A DNA stretch of 13,711 bases from an uncultured Bacilli bacterium (GTDB lineage: Bacteria; Bacillota_I; Bacilli_A; RF39; UBA660), in assembly GCA_947632685.1 (NCBI GenBank), contig CANRQD010000023.1, positions 1 through 13,711 on the forward strand, in the 5' to 3' direction. This document shows positions 1 to 6,810 of this stretch, piece by piece. A program made the position numbers and the translations under genes. Every line of letters begins with the position of its first letter. The first letter of the stretch is position 1. The notes under the pieces are model-generated. The model did not search any database, had not been told where the DNA came from, and was given only the letters and a program-made list of their open reading frames with translations.

Positions 1-43
1 GTAGAATTTAGGTATAGATAAGAAAAATAAGGGAGACATGTCA

Positions 44-994
44 ATGAAAAAAGTAATAAAAAAGAATTATAAAATAGTAGTAGGATTAGTAATAGGAATA
101 TTAATATCTGCAACAGTAGTATATGCATCACAAACAGTATTGATGGGAAATGAGGTATCATATGATAATGAAATAAGTGGAGGAAATAGTAATACTGTCC
201 AAGGAGCCATAGATGATTTATATGATAAAGTAAATAAAAGTAAAGTACCAAAAGCAGTTAATCAAAATATAATAAATGTATATTATTATGATCAAAAAAA
301 AGATTCAGATAATTTTTGTGTAACAGGAGATGAAAAAACTTGTAAGTATGATACATGTTATTTAAATGAAACAAAAGATAGTTGTCCATCTGGTACAATA
401 ATAGAATATAAAGTAAATGATGAAAGTGAAAATAATATAGTAAGATTTCATGTAGTGCATGATGATGGAAATACTATGACTTTACAAAGTCAAAGGACTA
501 TAAAATATAACGTCCATTATGATTTAAATAGTGATATTAAGACAAATATAAATAATATATTAAACATTGTAGAAGGGGAAACATCTGGCTGGAGTAATGT
601 AAATAACTTTGATTATTCAATAGGAGAAGAAACATCAACATTAGGATATTCAGGTTGTGGATATGATAATGATAATGTATGTAAATCTAATACTTATTCA
701 TTAAGCAAACAATCTACTAATGCTAGAATGATAACAATACAAGAAGCCCAAAATTTAGGATGTAAAATCAGTCCCAACTATAAAACTTGTCCCATCTGGA
801 TGTATAATTATATGTATACTTCAACAAACTTTAATGGAACTGTTGAAGATATAGATGCTTTTTTTGGTTATTATACTATGTCCACTCATGGTGATAATAA
901 TATGTTATATCATATAAGGGCAAATGGTGTTATATATTTTGATTCAATTATTGATAGATACGGAGTTAGAGCAGTAGTAGAAATAAATAAGTAA
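44..994 (+). CDS. Membrane-anchored extracellular protein with paired cysteines
   Basis: The 316-residue product begins with a basic N-terminus (KKVIKKNYK) and one hydrophobic segment at about residues 11-28 ending in VVYAS, so it is a signal anchor or a cleavable signal peptide, and the rest should lie outside the cell. The eight cysteines fall in four pairs 8-9 residues apart (92/100, 105/114, 205/213, 240/249), which suggests small disulphide loops. The end, YGVRAVVEIN, recalls the GVRPVI ending of secreted proteins common in gut Bacillota. The TVLMGNEVSYDN stretch after the anchor, followed by a VQGAIDDLY motif, is a pattern I recall from the same proteins (memory, not searched). ATG 44 is preferred because GGGAG at 31-35 lies 8 nt upstream; ATG 38 is only 2 nt from it. 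A hairpin terminator follows, so it is transcribed separately from the next gene. Function is unknown; surface display or adhesion is a guess. Confidence 0.75.
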   Translation: MKKVIKKNYKIVVGLVIGILISATVVYASQTVLMGNEVSYDNEISGGNSNTVQGAIDDLYDKVNKSKVPKAVNQNIINVYYYDQKKDSDNFCVTGDEKTCKYDTCYLNETKDSCPSGTIIEYKVNDESENNIVRFHVVHDDGNTMTLQSQRTIKYNVHYDLNSDIKTNINNILNIVEGETSGWSNVNNFDYSIGEETSTLGYSGCGYDNDNVCKSNTYSLSKQSTNARMITIQEAQNLGCKISPNYKTCPIWMYNYMYTSTNFNGTVEDIDAFFGYYTMSTHGDNNMLYHIRANGVIYFDSIIDRYGVRAVVEINK

Positions 995-1038
995 AAAAAA
1001 TCTTCTTTTGCAAATAATAAAGCAAGAGGAGATTTTTT
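995..1038 (+). terminator. Rho-independent terminator of the surface-protein gene
   Basis: A 14-bp stem (998-1011 with 1022-1035, two G-U pairs) closes a 10-nt A/T loop and runs into T6 at 1033-1038. It starts right after the stop codon of the surface-protein gene. Confidence 0.8.
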
Positions 1039-1041
1039 AGT

Positions 1042-1067
1042 ATATAGTATAAAAAATATGTTAAAAT
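1042..1067 (+). promoter_or_regulatory. Possible promoter of the NUDIX gene
   Basis: An extended -10-like TGTTAAAAT is present at 1059-1067. It is preceded by ATATAGTATAA (1042-1052), an element also found upstream of the DUF362 gene and the acyltransferase operon. No convincing -35 is visible, so the exact -10 is uncertain. Confidence 0.3.
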
Positions 1068-1109
1068 ATTAGTAGTAAATTTATTATATTTAATACAAAT
1101 GGAGGAGTT

Positions 1110-1682
1110 ATGAAAAATATCATCTTGAATATTATAGATAAATATATTACTAAGTATCCAAATGAAAAAGAAAAAATAGATAAATTACTTATATATATTA
1201 ATTCATCGACTGATAAAGAAATAGTTGATTGGAATAATTTAAATGGACATTTAACTACAGGAGCATTTTTATATGCAATTAAGGAAAAGAAATTTTTGAT
1301 ATTATATCATAAAGATTTAAAAACATATTTATATCCTGGTGGACATATGGATATAAATGATAAAACTCCATTAGAAGCTGCTAAAAGAGAACTTAAAGAA
1401 GAAACAGGATTAGAATCATTTAAATTAATTAATAATTATATGGAATCAATTCCTTTTGATATTGCTATACATAATGTTCCATATAATGAAAGAATTAAAT
1501 TAAAAGGACATACTCATTTTGATTTTAGATATTTATTTTGTATTGATAAGATAACAAATATAACTATTGATAGTAGAGAATCAGGTGATTATAAATGGAT
1601 GTCAATAGAAGAATTACAAAAAGAATTTATTGACAAAGTAGTTATAAATAAATTGTATAATTTAATAAATATGGAAATATGA
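1110..1682 (+). CDS. NUDIX hydrolase
   Basis: A 190-residue NUDIX-fold pyrophosphohydrolase, expected to cleave a nucleoside-diphosphate-linked substrate in the cytoplasm with Mg2+. The Nudix box runs from about residue 77 (PGGH) to 101: the metal-binding helix R93-E94-L-K-E97-E98-T-G100-L is complete. The loop before it (HMDINDK) is one residue longer than the classic GX5E spacing, and the usual Glu is a Lys (K85). The preceding LTTGAFLY strand (about 48-55) and YLYPGGHM fit the subfamily with a GHxTxxAF strand and a QPGGHxE-like box. About 45 N-terminal residues precede the domain and may be a helical extension. GGAGG at 1101-1105 sits just before ATG 1110. The gene stands alone between a terminator and the next promoter. 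The substrate cannot be told from sequence. Confidence 0.9.
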   Translation: MKNIILNIIDKYITKYPNEKEKIDKLLIYINSSTDKEIVDWNNLNGHLTTGAFLYAIKEKKFLILYHKDLKTYLYPGGHMDINDKTPLEAAKRELKEETGLESFKLINNYMESIPFDIAIHNVPYNERIKLKGHTHFDFRYLFCIDKITNITIDSRESGDYKWMSIEELQKEFIDKVVINKLYNLINMEI

Positions 1683-1716
1683 AAGAATAATTTTTAAAAA
1701 CAAACTATTAGTTATG

Positions 1717-1737
1717 TGATATAATAATATAGTATAA
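1717..1737 (+). promoter_or_regulatory. Extended -10 promoter of the DUF362 gene
   Basis: TGATATAAT at 1717-1725 is a perfect extended -10 (TG-n-TATAAT) without a good -35. The 18-mer from 1720 to 1737 is identical to 6758-6775 upstream of the acyltransferase operon, and both lie 53 nt before their start codons. Transcription would begin near 1732. Confidence 0.6.
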
Positions 1738-1772
1738 AAATCAAAATATAATTAATTAAAGGAGGATATATT

Positions 1773-2657
1773 ATGGAAAAAGCAAAAGTGTATTTTACAA
1801 AAAATATAACTAAAGATAGTGTAGTAGAAATTTATAAAAAGTTAGGAGTAAATTTACCTGGAAAAGTAGCCGTTAAACTACATTCTGGGGAAGATGGTAA
1901 TCAAAACTATGTAAAGCCAGAATTTGTAAAGGATATAATTGAATATGTTAATGGTACAGTAGTTGAATGTAATACAGCCTATGAAGGAGCTAGAAATACA
2001 ACAGAAAAACATCAAAAATTAATGGAAAAACACGGATGGACTAAATATTTTGATGTAGATATATTAGATGCAGAAGAAGATAAGGTATTAGATATTCCAA
2101 ATGGTAAAATAATAAAGAAAAATTATGTAGGAAAAAATATTGATAATTATGATTCAATGTTAGTACTATCTCATTTTAAAGGACATCCTATGGGAGGTTA
2201 TGGAGGAGCATTAAAGCAATTATCAATTGGAGTAGCATCAAGTAAAGGTAAAAGTTATATCCATTGTACAGGTAAAGAAAATGCTTCATATGAAGATATG
2301 TTTAAAGCAGATCAAATAAAATTTTTAGAATCCATGGCAGATGCTGCATCATCAGTAGTAAATTATTTTGGCAATAATATTGCTTATATAAATATAATGT
2401 GTAATTTATCAGTTGATTGTGATTGCTGTAGTGTTGCAGAAGATCCATGTATGAAAGATATTGGTATTTTAGCATCAACTGATCCAGTAGCAATAGATCA
2501 GGCATGTATAGATTTAATTTATAATTCAAATGATAAAGGAAAAGATCATTTCATTGAAAGAGTTGAAAGTAGAAGTGGTATTCATACTATTGAAGCAGCA
2601 GAAGAATTGGGTATTGGAACTAGAGAATATGAACTTATAAATATTGATGAAAAATAG
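1773..2657 (+). CDS. DUF362 family protein (Fe-S-type, without ferredoxin insert)
   Basis: A 294-residue cytoplasmic protein of the DUF362 family. Supporting motifs are VAVKLHSGE (32-40), SHFKGHPMGGYGGALKQLSIG (133-153), a cysteine cluster C210-x5-C216-x-C218-C219-x6-C226, and the conserved DIGILASTDPVAIDQA segment (229-244). Many members also carry a 2x[4Fe-4S] ferredoxin module with CxxCxxCxxxC repeats; that module is absent here, so the protein has only the core domain and eight scattered cysteines. Known members are annotated as Fe-S centre proteins of unknown reaction, so redox or cluster binding is a family-based inference. The start is well fixed by AAAGGAGG at 1758-1765, 7 nt before ATG 1773. 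It has its own promoter and a strong terminator and is convergent with the next gene. Confidence 0.88.
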   Translation: MEKAKVYFTKNITKDSVVEIYKKLGVNLPGKVAVKLHSGEDGNQNYVKPEFVKDIIEYVNGTVVECNTAYEGARNTTEKHQKLMEKHGWTKYFDVDILDAEEDKVLDIPNGKIIKKNYVGKNIDNYDSMLVLSHFKGHPMGGYGGALKQLSIGVASSKGKSYIHCTGKENASYEDMFKADQIKFLESMADAASSVVNYFGNNIAYINIMCNLSVDCDCCSVAEDPCMKDIGILASTDPVAIDQACIDLIYNSNDKGKDHFIERVESRSGIHTIEAAEELGIGTREYELINIDEK

Positions 2658-2665
2658 ACTATAAT

Positions 2666-2701
2666 AAAAGAAATAGACAATATTAATCTATTTCTTTTTT
2701 T
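2666..2701. terminator. Bidirectional terminator between convergent genes
   Basis: A perfect 12-bp stem (2666-2677 with 2687-2698) encloses a 9-nt loop, with a T-run to 2701 on the plus strand and TTTTATTAT following on the minus strand. It serves the DUF362 gene and overlaps the last codons of the minus-strand gene that ends at 2688. Confidence 0.8.
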
Positions 2702-3218
2702 GTAAATTTTTATGGTTAACTATTTTATTAAAATCTTCTTCTCCTAATAATTCTCTAAAAAAATCATTTCTAACATTGTCCATAGTATCAACATCATTTA
2801 CAACTATATAATAATCACCAGAATTTCCATAATATAATACATACCATGGTTTATTAAGTATATTAACAAAAAGTTCATCATCAAAAATAATTTCTTCTTG
2901 TAAGAAAATTTCTTCCTCAGATTTATTGTAGTATTCACAAAAAGGTTTTACATATCCTAAAGTTATACCTAATCTATTAGGTTTATTTAAAGTATATGAT
3001 ATTTCTTTTGGAAAAATAGAATACTCTTCATCATAATATGTATCTCCTTCTTTTTTTAATAAAATAACATTACCAATAATCATAGATTGTTCTTTAGTTA
3101 AACACTCAAAAGGATTACTTTCAGGATAATTTAAAAGTCTATTATAATTTAATTTATTTTCAAAATAACTAGGAGTTGCAAAGATTAAACCTAAATAATA
3201 ATCATCAACATTAAACAT
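2688..3218 (-). CDS. Acidic protein of unknown function
   Basis: A 176-residue protein I do not recognise. It has no signal peptide, no membrane span and no obvious catalytic motif. It is acidic and rich in Tyr, Glu and Asp, with two cysteines (39, 94), a central segment of alternating hydrophobic residues (IIGNVILLKK, LGITLGYVKPF) and a basic tail (NLQKKK), which suggests a small mixed alpha/beta cytoplasmic protein. ATG at 3218 is chosen because GGTGAT (3227-3222) precedes it by 3 nt, a common arrangement of the extended Shine-Dalgarno; an upstream in-frame TTG at 3230 would put that signal inside the gene. A good promoter lies 22 nt upstream. It is monocistronic, divergent from the DUF4474 gene and convergent with the DUF362 gene, and context gives no functional hint. 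Confidence 0.7.
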   Translation of the reverse strand: MFNVDDYYLGLIFATPSYFENKLNYNRLLNYPESNPFECLTKEQSMIIGNVILLKKEGDTYYDEEYSIFPKEISYTLNKPNRLGITLGYVKPFCEYYNKSEEEIFLQEEIIFDDELFVNILNKPWYVLYYGNSGDYYIVVNDVDTMDNVRNDFFRELLGEEDFNKIVNHKNLQKKK

Positions 3219-3239
3219 AATATCACCCAAATTACTTAT

Positions 3240-3268
3240 ATAATATAATAAAATTATATTATTATCAA
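3240..3268 (-). promoter_or_regulatory. Promoter of the acidic unknown gene
   Basis: On the minus strand TTGATA (3268-3263), a 17-nt spacer and TATTAT (3245-3240) match sigma-A at 5/6 and 5/6. Transcription would start near 3233, giving a leader of about 15 nt that holds the GGTGAT ribosome site. Confidence 0.65.
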
Positions 3269-3346
3269 GAAAAAATGCTAGTTATAGGATAGTAAATTCT
3301 AAAAAATAATCCTAAAATATTAAAAAGTTAATCTATAAATAAATTC

Positions 3347-3371
3347 AAAAAGGAGATTTTTATCTTCTTTT
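3347..3371. repeat. Orphan hairpin in the divergent intergenic region
   Basis: A 10-bp inverted repeat (AAAAGGAGAT at 3348-3357 with ATCTTCTTTT at 3362-3371, one G-T pair) closes a TTTT loop. It looks like a terminator stem but lies between two divergent promoters, downstream of no intact gene. It may be a leftover terminator or an operator-like site. Confidence 0.4.
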
Positions 3372-3403
3372 AATATTAAATAATTTATGCAATTAAATTA
3401 ATT

Positions 3404-3447
3404 TTGTTACAAATAACATAACTCTTTATAATAAAAATTCATATAAT
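3404..3447 (+). promoter_or_regulatory. Promoter of the DUF4474-phosphoesterase pair
   Basis: TTGTTA (3404-3409), a 17-nt spacer and TATAAT (3427-3432) form a good sigma-A promoter, with a start near 3439. A second TATAAT at 3442-3447 has no matching -35. Confidence 0.6.
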
Positions 3448-3469
3448 ATCGTGGAATGGATGTGATGCT

Positions 3470-4414
3470 ATGATATTATGTTATTTATTTTTAGTACCTA
3501 CAATTTATTATATTGGTAAACTATTAATATATTTTATAGTAAAGAAATATGGTAAGTTTTCTTATGATGGTTTTAGTGCAGCAGGATTTGCATATAATCC
3601 TGAAAAAGATATTTTCTATTCTACTAAAAATGCATGGCAAAAAAATTTGGGTTATAGCCATATTTATGATGTAGCTGCTCCAATTGGTAGAATGATTATT
3701 GATACTGAACCAATACGTTTTTATTATAATAATAAAAATTGGTTAATTACTTTTTGGAAAGGACAATATGGAATAACAACAGGGGGAGAAGTTGGAATAT
3801 ATTGTACTAGTGAGCAAAAAGTAAATAAGAAGACTCTATATTTACCTATTAAGGATGAAGAAATGCTAGATATGTGTTTTACATTATATAAAAAAGATAA
3901 AATAATTACTAAGGTATGTGCGCGTCATTGGTGGTTAGCAGTATTTAAATTAGGAATGTTTAGTCAACCAAAAGACTTGAGTATGGATATAATGATTACA
4001 TTTCCAAATTCAGAAATGTTAGATGCATTTTTTAAATCATTTAAAAAATTACATTATCGTAAAAAAGATTATATGATAGTTGATAATACATTTATGTGTA
4101 AATATAAAAAGCAGCATAAAAGAATCTGGACAAGATCTTATTTTACAGATATGATTATTCAACATTATAATAAAAAGAATGTATATCTTTATAATAAATA
4201 TTTACAAGATTCCATAGATAATAATAAAATTGATGATTCTAAAAGTAATAAAAAACAAATAATCATAAATAATATAATTCCAGATATATTAAAAAATGGA
4301 AAAGAAAAAACTACAAAAGAAACTGATAAATTTGTTATTAAAGATAAGAAAAATCTTATTTTACTAAGAGAAGATATATATCCAAATACTGGTGATATCA
4401 AGAATGTTAAATAA
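3470..4414 (+). CDS. DUF4474 domain protein, N-terminally membrane-anchored
   Basis: A 314-residue protein. Residues 2-23 form a hydrophobic segment (probable membrane anchor), and the DUF4474 domain covers about 28-225. Family-typical motifs are FSYDGFSAAGFAYNPEKDIFYS (30-51), the NAWQKNLGY stretch (54-62), an APIG-x4-DTEPI stretch (70-82), and a WLITFWKGQYGITTGGEVGIY stretch (91-111). The C-terminal 85 residues are Lys/Asn-rich and look unstructured. The molecular function of DUF4474 is not established. GGATGTGAT (3458-3466) just before ATG 3470 serves as ribosome site. The 3' end overlaps the next gene by 11 nt, so the two are co-transcribed and probably translationally coupled. Assignment to the family is by motif recognition; no database was searched. 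Confidence 0.85.
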   Translation: MILCYLFLVPTIYYIGKLLIYFIVKKYGKFSYDGFSAAGFAYNPEKDIFYSTKNAWQKNLGYSHIYDVAAPIGRMIIDTEPIRFYYNNKNWLITFWKGQYGITTGGEVGIYCTSEQKVNKKTLYLPIKDEEMLDMCFTLYKKDKIITKVCARHWWLAVFKLGMFSQPKDLSMDIMITFPNSEMLDAFFKSFKKLHYRKKDYMIVDNTFMCKYKKQHKRIWTRSYFTDMIIQHYNKKNVYLYNKYLQDSIDNNKIDDSKSNKKQIIINNIIPDILKNGKEKTTKETDKFVIKDKKNLILLREDIYPNTGDIKNVK

Positions 4415-5279
4415 ATTAGATAAAGTCTTTAGTAAATCTAAAATAATACCAATAGATAATAAATCAAGGTTTGTAATAATGAGTGATTGTCATCGTGGAT
4501 TAGGTAATAATAATGATAATTTTTTTAAAAACAGATTAATATACGAAGTAGCTTTACAATATTATTATAGAAAAAATTATACTTATATTGAATTAGGAGA
4601 TGGCGATGAAATGTGGGAAGTAAAAAACTATAAAAATATTATAGATGAATATATAGATATATTTAGATTATTAAGAAAATTTAATGAAAGAAATAGATTG
4701 ATTATGATTTATGGTAATCATGATATTAGTAAAAGGAATGAATTAGTAATAAAGAAATATTTCTATAAATATTATAATAAAAAAACTAATAAAGAGGAAA
4801 ATCTGTTAGATAATTTGTTAATATATGAATCTGTAATATTAAATTATAAAAATAATGAAATTTTTATGCTTCATGGTCATCAAGTAGATTTTTTAAATGG
4901 TACTATTTGGTATATTGCAAAATTTTTAGTAAGATATGTATGGAGATTTTTAGAGTATATTGGAGTAAAACCACCAATTATAGAAGCTAAAAATTATAAT
5001 GTAACTAATAAGGTAGAAAAAAGATTAGAAAAATGGAGTGAAAAAAATAATAAAATTTTAATATCTGGTCATACTCATCATCCTATATATCCCAAAATAG
5101 GTAATAGTTTATATTTTAATGATGGGTCATGTATCCATTCTGATGGAATAACGTGTTTAGAAATAAAATGTGGTAAAATTTCTTTAGTTAAATGGAGCTA
5201 TAAAATAAAGAAAAATAAGTTATATATCAAAAAGGATATAATAGAAGGAAATAAAAATATAAAAAAATTTTTCATATAA
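4404..5279 (+). CDS. Calcineurin-like metallophosphoesterase
   Basis: A 291-residue two-metal phosphoesterase with all five motifs in order: D28-C-H30, G65-D66-G-D68, G104-N-H106-D107, H157-G-H159 and G222-H223-T-H225. The GDGDE-MW version of motif II and the length recall the LpxH/UDP-diacylglucosamine-hydrolase-like group, but a Gram-positive cell has no lipid A pathway, so LpxH itself is unlikely; a nucleotide-, lipid- or sugar-phosphate substrate is possible. The segment between motifs IV and V (about 163-190) is hydrophobic and aromatic and might touch the membrane. ATG 4404 is chosen because GGTGAT (4391-4396) lies 7 nt upstream; an in-frame GTG at 4392 overlaps that signal. The start overlaps the DUF4474 gene by 11 nt, suggesting the two proteins act together at the membrane. 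Confidence 0.88.
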   Translation: MLNKLDKVFSKSKIIPIDNKSRFVIMSDCHRGLGNNNDNFFKNRLIYEVALQYYYRKNYTYIELGDGDEMWEVKNYKNIIDEYIDIFRLLRKFNERNRLIMIYGNHDISKRNELVIKKYFYKYYNKKTNKEENLLDNLLIYESVILNYKNNEIFMLHGHQVDFLNGTIWYIAKFLVRYVWRFLEYIGVKPPIIEAKNYNVTNKVEKRLEKWSEKNNKILISGHTHHPIYPKIGNSLYFNDGSCIHSDGITCLEIKCGKISLVKWSYKIKKNKLYIKKDIIEGNKNIKKFFI

Positions 5280-5302
5280 AAACCTACTTTATGTAGGTTT
5301 TT
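5278..5302. terminator. Bidirectional terminator between the phosphoesterase gene and pyrI
   Basis: A perfect 10-bp stem (AAAAACCTAC, 5278-5287, with GTAGGTTTTT, 5293-5302) and a 5-nt loop give a T-run in both directions. It overlaps both stop codons. Confidence 0.88.
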
Positions 5303-5723
5303 AATCTTTATTTAATTTTGTTTCACAATACATACAACGATAAATATTTTTTTCTTTATTAGTTAAAATAAATATTTGATCAAGGTCTTTTTCAATAGAT
5401 GTTATACAACGTGGATTATTACATTGACAAACATTAACTAATTTTTCAGGTAAAGTTAGTTTTTTCTTTTCAATAATTTTATCATTTTTAACTACATTAA
5501 TTGTTATATTAGAATCAATATAGGCTAATTTATCCATATCTAAGTTAATTAGTTCTCCAACTTTTATAATATCTTTAGTTCCACTTTTTTTACTTTTGGC
5601 ATTTGTAATTATCGCAACTTGGCAATCAAGTTTTTCTAATTCTAATAATTCATATATTTTCATAGCATTTCCAGAAATTATATGGTCTATAACATAGCCA
5701 TTTTTTATAGTATCAATATTCAT
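5301..5723 (-). CDS. pyrI: Aspartate carbamoyltransferase regulatory subunit
   Basis: A 140-residue PyrI, the allosteric nucleotide-binding chain that binds PyrB trimers in class B aspartate carbamoyltransferase (first committed step of pyrimidine synthesis). The N-terminal allosteric domain shows NGYVIDHI (8-15), with D13 and H14 matching the effector-binding Asp/His of E. coli PyrI, and DIIKVGE (51-57), with K54 matching its Lys60. The C-terminal zinc domain has C101-x4-C106 (CNNPRC) and C130-x2-C133 (CMYC), the four zinc ligands. It is about a dozen residues shorter than E. coli PyrI. Its ATG overlaps the last base of pyrB (TAATG) and GGAGGT at 5734-5729 drives translation, so the two subunits are coupled. 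All regulatory residues I can judge are present, so nucleotide control is likely intact. Confidence 0.97.
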   Translation of the reverse strand: MNIDTIKNGYVIDHIISGNAMKIYELLELEKLDCQVAIITNAKSKKSGTKDIIKVGELINLDMDKLAYIDSNITINVVKNDKIIEKKKLTLPEKLVNVCQCNNPRCITSIEKDLDQIFILTNKEKNIYRCMYCETKLNKD

Positions 5724-6652
5724 TAATTTACCTCCAATAATTTTAAAATTAAAGCCATTCTTATATATACTCCATATTTAGCTTGAAGAAAATATTTGGC
5801 TCTTTCATCATTATCAACATCAGGTGAAATTTCATTTACTCTAGGTAATGGATGCATGATACATAAATCTTTTTTAGCAAGTTTTAATTTATTTGTATCT
5901 AAAATATAATAATCTTTTAATCTTATATAATCTGCTTCATTAAAAAATCTTTCTTTTTGAACTCTAGTCATATATAAAATATCCAATTCACTCATATATT
6001 CTTCTATATTATTTGTTTCTACATATTCGATATTATTTTTTTCTAAAACTTCTTTTTTTACATATTCAGGTAATTCTAATTCTTTTGGTGAAATTAAAAT
6101 AAATTTTATATTTTTATATCTAGCCATTGCAGTTATTAAAGAATGAACGGTTCTTCCAAATTTTAAATCTCCACATAAACCGATTGTAAGGTTATCTAAT
6201 CTCTTTTTTTCACGTTGGATTGTTAATAAATCAGTTAATGTTTGTGTTGGATGATTATGACCACCATCTCCAGCATTTATTATGGGTATAGTAGAATTCA
6301 TACATGCAACTAGAGAAGAGCCTTCTTTAGGATGACGCATTGCAATTATATCAGCATAACCACCAACTACTTTAATAGTATCAGCTAAACTTTCTCCTTT
6401 TGATACTGAACTACTAGATGCTTCAGAGAAACCTAATACATTACCACCTAAGCGTAACATAGCAGATTCAAAACTAAGTCTTGTCCTAGTACTTGGTTCA
6501 AAAAATAAAGTAGCTAATATTTTATTATTACATTTATCCTTATATTTATTAGGATTATTAATAATATCATTAGCTACTTTAATTAAATCATTTATTTCTT
6601 TCACAGATAATTCTTCAATATTTATTAAATGTCTAATTTCTTTTTTTATCAT
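5723..6652 (-). CDS. pyrB: Aspartate carbamoyltransferase catalytic subunit
   Basis: A 309-residue PyrB that makes N-carbamoyl-aspartate from carbamoyl phosphate and aspartate in the cytoplasm. Every active-site motif is visible: STRTR (54-58), the SVSKGES loop with K85, R106-H-P, GHNHPTQ with H134 and Q137, GRTVHSL with R167, TRVQKERF with R229 and Q231, and HPLPR (267-271). Numbering is nearly identical to E. coli PyrB (310-311 residues). ATG 6652 follows GGAGGAAG closely. It is first in the pyrB-pyrI operon, with a near-consensus promoter 22 nt upstream. There is no room for a PyrR-binding attenuator or a leader peptide, so control probably rests on PyrI or on events at the promoter. No other pyrimidine genes are in the window. 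Confidence 0.98.
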   Translation of the reverse strand: MIKKEIRHLINIEELSVKEINDLIKVANDIINNPNKYKDKCNNKILATLFFEPSTRTRLSFESAMLRLGGNVLGFSEASSSSVSKGESLADTIKVVGGYADIIAMRHPKEGSSLVACMNSTIPIINAGDGGHNHPTQTLTDLLTIQREKKRLDNLTIGLCGDLKFGRTVHSLITAMARYKNIKFILISPKELELPEYVKKEVLEKNNIEYVETNNIEEYMSELDILYMTRVQKERFFNEADYIRLKDYYILDTNKLKLAKKDLCIMHPLPRVNEISPDVDNDERAKYFLQAKYGVYIRMALILKLLEVN

Positions 6653-6673
6653 AAACTTCCTCCAATTTTTTTT

Positions 6674-6702
6674 ATTGTATCAAATATAATAAATTATGTA
6701 AA
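6674..6702 (-). promoter_or_regulatory. pyrBI promoter with A8 initially transcribed region
   Basis: On the minus strand TTTACA (6702-6697), a 17-nt spacer and TACAAT (6679-6674) form a strong sigma-A promoter; TGA before the -10 makes it extended (TG-n-TACAAT). Eight A residues follow directly (6673-6666) and should contain the start point, leaving a leader of about 15 nt. Confidence 0.8.
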
Positions 6703-6757
6703 ATATATTTAAAAAATTATCTATTAATTTTATGTAAAATACTATTATTTAAAAAAA

Positions 6758-6776
6758 TATAATAATATAGTATAAT
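6758..6776 (+). promoter_or_regulatory. Promoter of the acyltransferase/acyl-CoA synthetase operon
   Basis: Two TATAAT boxes (6758-6763 and 6771-6776) are present. The second has TTTAAA at 6748-6753 with a 17-nt spacer; the first belongs to an 18-mer identical to 1720-1737 and at the same 53-nt distance from its start codon. Which box is used is not decidable by eye. Confidence 0.55.
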
Positions 6777-6810
6777 AAAATTATAAATAAATATAGTAAA
6801 GGATATTATT

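Noticed and set aside
4404..5279. LpxH (UDP-2,3-diacylglucosamine hydrolase)
   Set aside because: Motif resemblance only; nothing in the window indicates lipid A synthesis and the other features point to a Gram-positive-type cell.
6653..6810. PyrR attenuator or leader peptide before pyrB
   Set aside because: The promoter is about 22 nt from the start codon, leaving no space for anti-terminator and terminator hairpins.
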